A DNA stretch of 64,000 nt from Ktedonobacter sp. SOSP1-85 (GTDB lineage Bacteria; Chloroflexota; Ktedonobacteria; Ktedonobacterales; Ktedonobacteraceae). The notes under the pieces are model-generated. The model saw nothing but the letters and a program-made list of their open reading frames with translations. It did no database searches and was not told the origin of the DNA. The position numbers were made by a program, and so were the translations under genes. This document shows, piece after piece, positions 54,294-62,557 of this stretch (position 1 is the stretch's first letter; each line of letters begins with the position of its first letter). The stretch lies in the NCBI RefSeq assembly GCF_016587415.1, contig NZ_BNJI01000001.1:5867501-5931500 (forward strand), read 5' to 3'.

Positions 54294-54465
54294 CTGAGTA
54301 CGCTCACGTTTCCCCTGCTTGCCAGGCTCAGGAATAATTCCAGTGCCTGGCTCTCTTCCCTTGTTCTCTTCTCTTTAGCTATACTGTATATGAAGTTCCG
54401 CATAGCAGGCAGAGCCGCTTCACGCGAAAAACACACCTGAAAATGCCCATCCGTGCGTCTTATGC

Positions 54466-54567
54466 TCAGTTGTAGGGTCCATGCTGGCATGGACTAACTG
54501 GCATCCCCGTCAATATTTGCACGATTTCAGCGGGAAGAGTCCATGCCAGCATGGACCCTACAACTGA
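54466..54567. repeat. perfect 30-bp inverted repeat with 42-nt spacer
   Basis: TCAGTTGTAGGGTCCATGCT... (54466-54495) is exactly repeated in inverse at 54538-54567. It lies 172 bp after the sensor kinase and 33 bp before the SDR gene. Each arm contains its own smaller palindrome (CCATGCTGGCATGG), so a cruciform or alternative folds are possible. A shorter repeat (GCCAGGC/GCCTGGC) is near 54319-54350. Confidence 0.7.
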
Positions 54568-54600
54568 TGAGAGCGTTAACATGGCACGAGGAGAGGACAT

Positions 54601-55500
54601 ATGATACTGATTACTGGAGCCACGGGATTCATTGGCAGTCACCTTGTCACGAGCCTGGCAGCGCAAGGAGAGCAGGTTCGTTGCCTGGTGCGTGATCGCA
54701 AAAAAGCGGAGAAGAGCCTGCCTGGCGCGAATGTGGAGCTGGTTGAAGGCTCGACCATACACCCCGAGACCCTCAAGGCGGCGTTGCAGGGCATCGATAC
54801 CGTTGTGCACGCGGCCTTTATGACCGCTGATCGCAAAGAGTCAGCGGAGAACCACTACAACGAGACAAATGTCACGGGGACGCGTAACTTAGTGAGGGCT
54901 GCTCAGGAGGCGGGTGTCAAGCGCATCATCGAGATTGGTGGCCTGGGGACGAAGCCAGATAAGCCTGGCAGCTATATGCAGGGGCGCTACCTGGCTGAGC
55001 AGGCGGTGAAAGAGAGCACACTAGATTGGACGATTATTCAGCCATCGGTCCTCTTCGGCAAGGGAGCGCCTTTCATCAAAGGACTCTCAGATCTGATCGC
55101 CAGCGCCCCCGTGGTGCCGCTCATTGGCGGTGGCAAGACCATGTTTCAGCCCATCCTGGTCGATGACGTTGTGCGCGTCATCGAGTATGTCCTCAAAGAG
55201 CCAGAGCAGACAAAGGGCAAGACCTATACCATCGGTGGACCAGAGTACTACTCGTTTAGTGAGGTGTTTGATCTCCTACTTAAGACCATGGGAAAGTCAC
55301 GTCCCAAGGTTTACGCGCCCATGCCCCTGGTCGGTATTGGCGCGGCGGTGATGGAGGCCGTCTTGCCCAAGCCACCCCTGACGCGCGCGGCCATGGCGCT
55401 TTTCTCTTTCGACAATACCACGGCTATCAATAGCGTCGAGCGCGACTTTGGCTTTACCCCCGTCTCCTTTCGCACCTACCTGGAGACGCACGGAATTTAA
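54601..55500 (+). CDS. NDUFA9-like atypical SDR (NAD(P)-binding) protein
   Basis: The 299-aa protein starts with the Rossmann motif LITGATGFIGSHLV and continues with CLVRDRKKAEKSL, VELVEGS, DTVVHAAF, GTRNLVRAAQEAGVKRIIEIGG and the FQPILVDDVVRVIEYVL segment. This is the extended/atypical SDR group that includes the complex I assembly subunit NDUFA9 and NmrA-like proteins. The usual YxxxK motif appears altered (SYMQGRYLAEQ). The substrate is unknown. Start ATG behind GAGGAGAGGACAT. Confidence 0.87.
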   Translation: MILITGATGFIGSHLVTSLAAQGEQVRCLVRDRKKAEKSLPGANVELVEGSTIHPETLKAALQGIDTVVHAAFMTADRKESAENHYNETNVTGTRNLVRAAQEAGVKRIIEIGGLGTKPDKPGSYMQGRYLAEQAVKESTLDWTIIQPSVLFGKGAPFIKGLSDLIASAPVVPLIGGGKTMFQPILVDDVVRVIEYVLKEPEQTKGKTYTIGGPEYYSFSEVFDLLLKTMGKSRPKVYAPMPLVGIGAAVMEAVLPKPPLTRAAMALFSFDNTTAINSVERDFGFTPVSFRTYLETHGI

Positions 55501-55549
55501 TCGGCTGTGTTGTAAAATAGCGCGTGTTCACGCCCGCTGATGTGTTATA

Positions 55550-55598
55550 ATGATGGGCATATGCTACCTCTTGTGGTACACATACCCATCATTTTTTG
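55550..55598 (+). terminator. terminator after the SDR gene
   Basis: ATGATGGGCATATG pairs with CATACCCATCAT (11 of 12) and is followed by TTTTTT on the plus strand. A TATAAT at 55546-55551 overlaps the left arm; no convincing -35 box was found for it. Confidence 0.6.
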
Positions 55599-55770
55599 TG
55601 CACTGCTAAGAAATGGAAAAGATCCTCGCTATTGGTAAATCAAGCTGTAAATTGTGTCTAGGCTGCCCTTTGCATCGAGCAAGGTTGTAGCATTCCTTTC
55701 CCATTAGCTTCTCTACAGAAAGCGTACATATTTCACCTGATCATGGTTGTGCAGAGACGGAGGAACCTGA

Positions 55771-57690
55771 GTGACACAAGCGCTTGATATGAGCAATATA
55801 CACGAAATTAGCGAATCGCTCATGCGCATTTCACGTCTGCTGCATGAGCATACCCATAAGCTTGAAGTCGCGGTCGAGGGAACCTATGCCGGTCAGACTG
55901 GTGATCCACGTGTGAGCTTGTTAATGGATGCTCTGATCGTTGCGCGTAAGGCCGACCTGGAACTGGGGCGCAACAGCCAGGCCCTCAAACGTTTGACTAC
56001 CCAGCAACTCTCCACAAGCAGCGGTAAAGGAAATACTGCCGCCACGCGTGCCGTTTTTGAGCGCGAACGTGCTGAATTACAGTCCAATATCACCTTCCTC
56101 AAAAAACAACGTGATGAACAGGGGATCCTGGCCGATATCGCGCGCACCCTGAATTCCACCCTGGAGTTCGACGAGGTCCTACGCCTGGTCATGGACCGCG
56201 TCATCGAGTTCGTCGGCGCCGAACGTGGCTTCCTCATGCTTGTTGATCAGCAGACGCAAGACCTGGAGTTCAAGATTGCGCGCGATAAGCAGGCTCGTAC
56301 CATTCCCGAGAGCGAGTTTATGACTGCGGGGATCAGCCGTGGCGTGGTCAAGCGCACAATTACTACCCTGGAGCCGCTGGTCTCCGACGATGCCAAGCTC
56401 GATGCCTCGCTTAATGGACATGAGAGCATCATGACCTTTGGCATTCGCTCCATGATGTGCGCGCCGCTGGTGGTGCGCGACCACTGCATTGGCGCGGTCT
56501 ATGTTGATAGTCGCATTAACGCGAATCTCTTTAGGCAGCAACACCTGGACCTGCTTGTCGCCTTCTGTAACCAGGCCGCTATCGCTATCGATAATGCTCG
56601 CCTCTTCGCAGATCTCAACCGCGCCATTCAACAGGTACAAGATGACAAGCAGTACATGGATAATATCTTTGCCTCTATCGCCAATGGCGTTGTGACCATT
56701 GATTCCCGAGGCTATGTGACCACGTTTAATGCCTCCGCAGGTCTGATTCTGCAAATAAATAATTCACAGGCCATTGGTCGGCACTATACCGAGGCCTTCG
56801 CTTCACATGCTCATATTGGTGTTGTCGACCTCTTACACAACGCTCTGGAGCACGCGGAACTCCATGCCCACGGAACCTTCGTTCCCAGCTCGGTGGATAA
56901 TTGTATCATCCCCAATCGCCTCAATGGTCCCTTCAGCCTGAACCTCTACGTCTCGTCACTACGCGATACGCAAGGAGCGCATATCGGGGCTGCCCTGGTG
57001 ATTGATGATCGTACCGAGATCAAGCGCTCGGAGGCCGAGACCAAGAAGATCCGCGGCATTTTTGAACGCTATGTCCATCCTAATGTCGTTAAACAACTTA
57101 TTCGGGATAAGAATGCCCTGAACCTGGGCGGCGAGACCAAAGAGATCTCAGTCATCTTCGCGGATATCCGCGGTTTTACCCGCCTGAGCGAGAGCATGCC
57201 GCCCGAGGCCGTGATGGATATGATTAACCGCTATATGCGGATCATGTGCGAGGCCATCTGGGAGGAGGAGGGAACGATTACCGCCTTTCTCGGCGATGCC
57301 GTCATGGCCATCTTCAACGCGCCCCTGCCACAGGAGCAGCATGCCCTGCGCGCGGTACGCGCGGCCTGGAAGATGCGCATGGCCGTGCAGGGCTACCAGC
57401 AGACGCATCCCCAGGAGCGCTTTATCTCCTTTGGCATTGGCGTCAACACGGGCCTGGCCACGGTGGGCAATATCGGCTCCCAGGAGCGCATGCAGAACTA
57501 TACCGCCATTGGCGACGTCGTCAACGTGGCTTCGCGCTTGCAGAATAACGTCTCCGACAATGATATCTTGCTGAACGATACCACGTATCAGCAGGTCTAC
57601 CCCTACGTGAGAACCGGTCAGCCCTTCCAGCTCTCCGTCAAAAACAAAGCCACCCCCCTGACCGTGCGCTACCTCCTCGGCCCCCTGTGA
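55771..57690 (+). CDS. GAF-PAS class III adenylate/guanylate cyclase
   Basis: The 639-aa cytoplasmic protein begins with a helical region, then a GAF domain (about 110-270: LEFDEVLRLVMDRVIEFVGAERG, NQAAIAIDNARLFADL), a PAS domain (about 290-420) and a class III cyclase domain (455-639). Metal-binding Asp residues lie in FADIRGFTRL and FLGDAVMAIFNAP, and NYTAIGDVVNVASRL is the C-terminal signature. It makes cAMP or cGMP in response to a ligand bound by GAF or PAS. The start is GTG behind GACGGAGGAACC. The IscB element follows directly and has probably separated it from its original terminator at 59334. Confidence 0.92.
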   Translation: MTQALDMSNIHEISESLMRISRLLHEHTHKLEVAVEGTYAGQTGDPRVSLLMDALIVARKADLELGRNSQALKRLTTQQLSTSSGKGNTAATRAVFERERAELQSNITFLKKQRDEQGILADIARTLNSTLEFDEVLRLVMDRVIEFVGAERGFLMLVDQQTQDLEFKIARDKQARTIPESEFMTAGISRGVVKRTITTLEPLVSDDAKLDASLNGHESIMTFGIRSMMCAPLVVRDHCIGAVYVDSRINANLFRQQHLDLLVAFCNQAAIAIDNARLFADLNRAIQQVQDDKQYMDNIFASIANGVVTIDSRGYVTTFNASAGLILQINNSQAIGRHYTEAFASHAHIGVVDLLHNALEHAELHAHGTFVPSSVDNCIIPNRLNGPFSLNLYVSSLRDTQGAHIGAALVIDDRTEIKRSEAETKKIRGIFERYVHPNVVKQLIRDKNALNLGGETKEISVIFADIRGFTRLSESMPPEAVMDMINRYMRIMCEAIWEEEGTITAFLGDAVMAIFNAPLPQEQHALRAVRAAWKMRMAVQGYQQTHPQERFISFGIGVNTGLATVGNIGSQERMQNYTAIGDVVNVASRLQNNVSDNDILLNDTTYQQVYPYVRTGQPFQLSVKNKATPLTVRYLLGPL

Positions 57691-57699
57691 ACTACCACT

Positions 57700-58012
57700 G
57701 AGCTGAAGACGCAGCGGCTTCTTCAGAAGTCGTCGGGTCTGCGGTTTGGGAGCTTTTTCGGAAGCTCAAGTTCACCAGACTCCTCATCAGAAATGATGAG
57801 ACCGTTTGAAAGGTCATGACACCTGCGGTTGACGCATCAGACCGCTGCTCTGTCGCCTGAGTTTAAGTAGGACTGAGGAAAGGTCCGGTGATTCAGGTGC
57901 AAAAAGCCTTTTGAACACTGTCGAGATGAAGTCGGATTCCCTTCGTGGTCATAGCGAGGGGATACGCACCACCCGGCGCTTGCCGGAGCATTTTCCGAAA
58001 GGATTCCATTCA
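57700..58012 (+). ncRNA. predicted omega-RNA of IscB
   Basis: IscB omega-RNAs lie directly upstream of the gene. This interval has no coding frame of its own and contains several hairpins: GAGCTT/AAGCTC (57750-57767), CTCATC/GATGAG (57783-57800), GCGGT/ACCGC (about 57815-57835), GGAC/GTCC (about 57871-57886), CCCTTCG/CGAGGGG (57939-57961) and CCGGC/GCCGG (57973-57986). The guide would be about 16 nt at the 5' end, read from DNA flanking the left element end, that is the tail of the cyclase gene. Exact ends not determined. Confidence 0.65.
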
Positions 58013-59311
58013 ATGAACGTTGTATATGTGCTCACCCCTGACAGCGTCCCATTGATGCCCTGTCAGCCAGTCATTGCCCGTTTATTACTCAAGCAAGGCA
58101 AAGCCAGGGTGAAATCGAGAACGCCCTTTACCATCCAACTCCTGGCGCCACCAGAGCAAATCTACGCGCAAGCATTGACGCACGGGGTCGATACAGGCAG
58201 TTCCGTTCTCGGATCAGCCGTCTCCAATGCGCGTGGATCGGTTCTCTCTCTCTCAGAGGTCCAGATACGCAATGATATCGCCGAGACGATGAAAGAACGG
58301 GCCAGAGCACGCCGCAATCGCCGCAACCGCAAAACACGCTATCGTCCTGCACGCTGGCTCAATCGCAAGCATTCCATGCAGCAAGGACGTTTCTCCCCAA
58401 CCATGAGAAGCAAGTTCGATGCTCATCTGCGAGAAATCCGCTTTGTCCGGTCGCTCTTGCCTATCACATCTATGGTGCTGGAAACAGGAACCTTTGACCC
58501 TCACGCTCTCAAGAACCCTGAAGTTCTCCAAAAGAAGTGGCTCTACCAGAAGGGCATTAACTACGGTTTTGCCAATACCAAAGCCTATGTGCTCACGCGT
58601 GATGACTACACCTGCCAGCACTGCAAGGGGAAATCAAAGGAGACACGACTTGAAGTGCATCACATCATCTTCCGTAGCCAGAACGGCAGTGATGAGGAGG
58701 CCAATTTAGTAACGCTCTGCAAAACCTGCCATGATAGTCTGCATGCGGGAACCATCACGCTCAAACGCGCTGGCAAGAAAAGAGGAACGTTACGACACGC
58801 GACGCAGATGAACAGCATCCGTGTTCAGTTGCTCAAGCGTGTTGAGGCTGAGGAAACGTGGGGATTTGTCACGAAAGAACACCGCCTCCTGGCAGGGCTG
58901 CCCAAAGAGCATATCTTTGATGCAACGATGATCGCAACACGAGGGGTGAACCCAACATTTTGCACAACCAGTGTGCTCTCAAAACGCTGCGTTTCTGATG
59001 GGGACTATCAACAAACAAAAGGGGTGCGAAGCGAGCAAAGGATTACTACAGGCAAGATCAAGGGATTCCGCAAGTTTGACAAGGTGCGTTACCTGGGTAA
59101 GGAGCACTTTATCAAGGGCAGAATGTCGACCGGATATGCCATCTTGATGGATATCTCTGGGAATAAGGTCGCATTGAAGCCAATCCCCAAGTTTGACAAG
59201 ATGAAGCGAGTGAGCGCACGTTCCTCATGGATGATGACACAAAGACCCATGCTCCATCCCTCTTGTTCCCCCATTTCATCTTTGTCTGTAAGTCAGGATA
59301 CAAGATGGTAG
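58013..59311 (+). CDS. iscB: IscB, RNA-guided OMEGA nuclease with RuvC and HNH domains
   Basis: ATG 58013 follows AAAGGATTCCATTCA and gives 432 aa; the frame is open to 57911 but that part belongs to the RNA region. Order: PLMP domain (1-45, VPLMPCQPVIARLLLKQGKA), RuvC-I with D60 in HGVDTGSS, Arg-rich bridge helix (RARARRNRRNRKTRYR, about 97-112), RuvC-II with E157 in VLETGTFD, HNH with H216/H217 in LEVHHIIF plus CQHC and CKTCH zinc cysteines, and RuvC-III with H300 and D303 in EHIFDATMIA. A C-terminal target-adaptor part (GDYQQTKGVRSEQ, KFDKVRYLGKEHFIKGR) follows. All catalytic residues are intact. IscB is the ancestor of Cas9 and cuts DNA guided by omega-RNA. Confidence 0.95.
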   Translation: MNVVYVLTPDSVPLMPCQPVIARLLLKQGKARVKSRTPFTIQLLAPPEQIYAQALTHGVDTGSSVLGSAVSNARGSVLSLSEVQIRNDIAETMKERARARRNRRNRKTRYRPARWLNRKHSMQQGRFSPTMRSKFDAHLREIRFVRSLLPITSMVLETGTFDPHALKNPEVLQKKWLYQKGINYGFANTKAYVLTRDDYTCQHCKGKSKETRLEVHHIIFRSQNGSDEEANLVTLCKTCHDSLHAGTITLKRAGKKRGTLRHATQMNSIRVQLLKRVEAEETWGFVTKEHRLLAGLPKEHIFDATMIATRGVNPTFCTTSVLSKRCVSDGDYQQTKGVRSEQRITTGKIKGFRKFDKVRYLGKEHFIKGRMSTGYAILMDISGNKVALKPIPKFDKMKRVSARSSWMMTQRPMLHPSCSPISSLSVSQDTRW

Positions 59312-59333
59312 CTCATTGAGAGTCAAGGTAAAA

Positions 59334-59380
59334 GCGGCGAGAAAACCACGAGGCTGAAGACCTCGTGGTTTTCTCGCCGC
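59334..59380. terminator. perfect 20-bp-arm palindrome after iscB
   Basis: Arms 59334-59353 and 59361-59380 (GCGGCGAGAAAACCACGAGG and complement) with a 7-nt loop. It may be the displaced terminator of the cyclase gene, since it resembles other chromosomal gene ends in this window. Confidence 0.65.
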
Positions 59381-59399
59381 TCCCCCTATAAAAAAATAG

Positions 59400-59470
59400 A
59401 GAGTAATGAGAGATGCGTTGCCCGCTGCCAGCCGAAGGCTGGCAGCGGGCAACGCATCTCTCATTACTCT
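59400..59470. terminator. perfect 34-bp-arm palindrome at the end of the GNAT gene
   Basis: Arms 59400-59433 and 59437-59470 pair exactly around a GAA loop. It begins 6 bp past the GNAT stop on the minus strand and is followed by TTTTTT in that direction, a strong terminator. Confidence 0.8.
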
Positions 59471-59476
59471 GGCGAA

Positions 59477-60355
59477 CTAAAGCGCCTGACGCAACACAAA
59501 GCCACGCTGGGCCAGGCGAATAAAACCAAACCACTCATAGAGGCGGTGCGCGTGGGTGTTCTGCTCCTCGGTGTTGAGCATGATGCGTGTGACGCGCTCA
59601 CTGGCGAAAAAGCGTACCGCCTCGGCCATCAGGCGTGCCCCGATCCCCTGGCGCTCAAAGGCGGGGTGGACCGCGATGCGTACCAGGTAGCCATAGTCGG
59701 CCTCGACGGTATTAAACTGGTAGCCGACGACCTGCCCATTCTGCTCGGCGACGACAAAGTAGGGATGGGAATTGGCGATGTCGCGGAAGGCGGTCGCGTC
59801 ATAGCGCCAGAGCTCATCAAAGCAGAGCTCCTCGATGGCGAGCAGGGCGGAGGTATCATCCTCAAGTCCAGTTCCTAGCTGCACCGTGCGCACGGTGACG
59901 CGTGTATTCCCGGAGGTGGGTATCGTATAGTCATACTTGTCGTAGGCATAGAGCTGACAGTAGGGCTGAAAGCCGCGCGCCAGCAGGAGGGGGCGGAGCC
60001 AGTCCTGCTCCATGTCATTGCCGGAATAATACAGCGCCTGCGCTCCCCGTGCCCGCAGATGTGTGTTGAGGTCTTCAATGAGGTTATCGAGGATGGAGAT
60101 ATAGTATTTGCTCTCGCTCCAACTGACGCCAAATCCGCCTATCCAGGCAATAGGCGGATTGGTGATCTGCGAGATGAGAAAGCCATGCAGTGATGAGTTA
60201 TGTAGGTCTCCCACAGCCGGGTAGCGCTCGATCAGGAGTGGTAGCTCCTCCGGGGTGAAGCGCTGATAGATGTATTCGGAGGAGCGAATCAGGCGCTCAA
60301 CCTGCGGGACATCGGCTGGTGTTAAGAGCCGAATATGCCTGGAGTCGGTTGACAT
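59477..60355 (-). CDS. GNAT-family N-acetyltransferase
   Basis: The 292-aa protein has a C-terminal GNAT fold (about 145-285): VVAEQNGQVVGYQFNT, then YLVRIAVHPAFERQGIGARLM with the acetyl-CoA loop (RQGIGA), and MLNTEEQNTHAHRLYEWFGF. The N-terminal half (1-140) looks like a second, degenerate GNAT-like fold. The start lies 6 bp after the stop of the deacetylase-like gene, so they form an operon. Substrate unknown; a protein-lysine target is possible by analogy with AcuA, which is inference. Confidence 0.85.
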   Translation of the reverse strand: MSTDSRHIRLLTPADVPQVERLIRSSEYIYQRFTPEELPLLIERYPAVGDLHNSSLHGFLISQITNPPIAWIGGFGVSWSESKYYISILDNLIEDLNTHLRARGAQALYYSGNDMEQDWLRPLLLARGFQPYCQLYAYDKYDYTIPTSGNTRVTVRTVQLGTGLEDDTSALLAIEELCFDELWRYDATAFRDIANSHPYFVVAEQNGQVVGYQFNTVEADYGYLVRIAVHPAFERQGIGARLMAEAVRFFASERVTRIMLNTEEQNTHAHRLYEWFGFIRLAQRGFVLRQAL

Positions 60356-60361
60356 GCGTCC

Positions 60362-61522
60362 TCAAGCTTTCTCTTCGTCGGCGGACGGCCCCTTAACCTC
60401 GCGGCGCAGGCGCTCAATATCTGGCTTTGGCTTACGGCGTACACGATAGCCGGTCAGGTTATGGATGCGCCTGAGTTCTGAGATCAAGACATCGATATTG
60501 ATCTGGTAGGTCATATCGGGGGCGGGTCCCAGGTCGTCAATGGCGGCCTCGCCACCCATGAGCTGGTTGATGGAGGTCGCGACACAGTTCTCAAGTGCGC
60601 TAATGCTATAGCCACCCTCCTGGACCATGATGACGCGTCCATCACAGATCCTCTCGGCATATTCCAGAATGACGCGGTTCAACTGGTAGAAGGCCGCGGT
60701 CGAGAGGTACATGTCGCCAATTGGGTCGTCCCAGTGCGCATCAAAGCCCGCCGAGACAAGGATCAGTTGTGGATCAAAGCGATCCATGGCGGGGACCATG
60801 ACCTGGCGGAAGATGGAGTCATAGACATGGAAACCCGTGCGTGCTGGCAGCGGGACATTGATCGTTGTGCCCAGGCCTTCGCCCTCGCCCAGCTCGGTTG
60901 AGGCGCCGGTCCCTGGATAGAAGGGAGCCTGGTGGACGGAGAAGTACAGCACACGGGGATCGTTGTAGAACATTTCCTGGGTGCCGTTGCCATGATGCAC
61001 ATCATAGTCAATAATCATGACGCGCTCCAGCCCATGCTTCTCCAGGGCGTAGCGCGCGGCGACCGCGACATTATTGAAGATACAAAAGCCCATCGCCGAT
61101 TCTGCGACCGCGTGATGGCCCGGAGGGCGTACGAGGCAGTAGGCGTTTTTAATCTCGCCCTTGAGCAGGGCGTCAATGGCGGTCAGAGGGGCGCCAGCCG
61201 CTTTCAGCGCGGTCTCATAGGTTTTAGCGGAGACATAGGTATCGGTTGCGAAGAATTGCGTATTGCGACCACCGGAGGCCTCTATTTCCGCCGCTTTCTT
61301 GCTAGCCGCCTCCACCTCCTGGATATATTCCCGCTCATGCACCGTCGCCAACTCGTCCACCGTTGCGGCACGCGGTTGGAGTTGCACCAGGTCATCACGC
61401 TCAAACCACTTGAGGGCCTGCAATAACTGCATCGACTCGTCGAGGCGCTGTGGGCGCTCTGGGTGCTGCTCGGGCGTAATGTGCTCTAAAAAGATTGGAT
61501 CATAAATAAAGGCCGTGGTCAT
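60362..61522 (-). CDS. histone-deacetylase-family amidohydrolase (AcuC-like)
   Basis: At about 386 aa (start 61522; ATGs at 61543 and 61585 are alternatives) it shows all class I/II HDAC-like motifs: RPPGHHA, the zinc and charge relay residues in IDYDVHHGNGTQEM, SAGFDAHWDDPIG and the EGGYS tyrosine. Bacterial relatives include acetoin-utilisation AcuC and acetylpolyamine amidohydrolases; the NGTQEMF segment is common to both. A basic C-terminal tail (GYRVRRKPKPDIERLRREV) is additional. It precedes the GNAT gene in an operon. Confidence 0.9.
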   Translation of the reverse strand: MTTAFIYDPIFLEHITPEQHPERPQRLDESMQLLQALKWFERDDLVQLQPRAATVDELATVHEREYIQEVEAASKKAAEIEASGGRNTQFFATDTYVSAKTYETALKAAGAPLTAIDALLKGEIKNAYCLVRPPGHHAVAESAMGFCIFNNVAVAARYALEKHGLERVMIIDYDVHHGNGTQEMFYNDPRVLYFSVHQAPFYPGTGASTELGEGEGLGTTINVPLPARTGFHVYDSIFRQVMVPAMDRFDPQLILVSAGFDAHWDDPIGDMYLSTAAFYQLNRVILEYAERICDGRVIMVQEGGYSISALENCVATSINQLMGGEAAIDDLGPAPDMTYQINIDVLISELRRIHNLTGYRVRRKPKPDIERLRREVKGPSADEEKA

Positions 61523-61548
61523 AGGATAAAGTCCATTCCTCATTGACG

Positions 61549-61594
61549 AAGCATTCTGTGATGCGCGCCTAATAGTGGGCATCACAGAATGCTT
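61549..61594 (-). terminator. terminator after sucD
   Basis: Perfect 16-bp arms (AAGCATTCTGTGATGC and complement, 61549-61564 and 61579-61594) with a 14-nt loop, 75 bp past the sucD stop and just upstream of the deacetylase gene. It overlaps the possible longer starts of that gene. Confidence 0.6.
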
Positions 61595-61669
61595 TGTGCG
61601 TGTTCTATTACGGTGTTAGCTATTCTCTGTTTATAGAATACTCCTCGCAAAGAGTATCCTTCAGGAATA

Positions 61670-62542
61670 TTACTTGCTTAACACCTTTTTGACAAGGGCT
61701 GGCACATCAAAGATGGTGTCCGCGACGGGAACACCGGCGGCCTGAAGCGCCTCAACCTTGCCTTGCGCGGTCCCGGTATTGCCCGAGACAATCGCGCCCG
61801 CATGGCCCATGCGTTTTCCTGGAGGGGCCGTGCGCCCGGAGATGAAGGCCACCACGGGCTTCTTCATCTGGGTTCTGATATACTCGGCGGCATCCTCTTC
61901 GTCGCTACCACCGATCTCGCCACACATGACGACGACCTCAGTCTGAGGATCCTCGTCGAAGCGCTTGAGGTAGTCCGCGAAGGTTGAGCCGATGATGGGG
62001 TCACCACCGATGCCGATGCAGGTCGACTGACCCAGGCCCTCGTTGGTGAGCAGCGAGACCACTTCATAGGTCAGGGTGCCAGAGCGCGAGATGAAGCCGA
62101 CAGGTCCGGGTGTAAACATGCCGTAAGGGATGATGCCGATCTTACCATGGCCTGGTGTGCAGAGTCCTGGGCAGTTAGGGCCAATCAGGGTCGCGCCCTT
62201 CTCGCGTACCGCCAGGATCGCGCGGGTCATATCCACAACTGGAATGCCCTCGGTGATGCAGACGATCAGTTCGATGCCTGCGTAGGCTGCCTCTTCGATG
62301 GCGTCAGCCGCGCCCGCGGGTGGCACGAAGATGCAGGTGGCATTGGCGTCGGTCCGGGCCTTGGCCTGGGCCACGGTATCAAAAACGGGAACGCCCTCGA
62401 CCTCCTGGCCACCTTTACCAGGAGTGACGCCGCCAACAACGGTCGTGCCTGCCGCGATCATATTATGGGTGTGGTACTGACCCTCACGCCCGGTAATGCC
62501 TTGCACGATGACGCGCGTGCTTTTATCCAGTAGAATGCTCAT
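61670..62542 (-). CDS. sucD: succinyl-CoA synthetase alpha subunit
   Basis: The 290-aa protein has the CoA-binding fold (VIVQGITGREGQYHTHNMIAAGT, VGGVTPGKGG), GPNCPGLCTPG and the active-site His region GHAGAIVSGNTGTAQGK, whose His is phosphorylated during catalysis. With SucC it converts succinyl-CoA, phosphate and NDP to succinate, CoA and NTP in the citric acid cycle. It starts 15 bp after sucC with a GAAGGG ribosome site. Confidence 0.96.
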   Translation of the reverse strand: MSILLDKSTRVIVQGITGREGQYHTHNMIAAGTTVVGGVTPGKGGQEVEGVPVFDTVAQAKARTDANATCIFVPPAGAADAIEEAAYAGIELIVCITEGIPVVDMTRAILAVREKGATLIGPNCPGLCTPGHGKIGIIPYGMFTPGPVGFISRSGTLTYEVVSLLTNEGLGQSTCIGIGGDPIIGSTFADYLKRFDEDPQTEVVVMCGEIGGSDEEDAAEYIRTQMKKPVVAFISGRTAPPGKRMGHAGAIVSGNTGTAQGKVEALQAAGVPVADTIFDVPALVKKVLSK

Positions 62543-62557
62543 TGCTGCTACCCTTCT

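Larger units (their letters stand above)
57700..59330 (+). mobile_element. IscB-encoding element (IS200/IS605-type, no transposase)
   Basis: The unit holds a structured upstream region and an iscB gene and no transposase; it would need a Y1 transposase in trans. It is inserted between the cyclase stop and palindromes that look like chromosomal terminators. The exact ends are unclear: left somewhere in 57691-57720, right in 59312-59333. No target duplication is visible, as expected. Confidence 0.6.
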
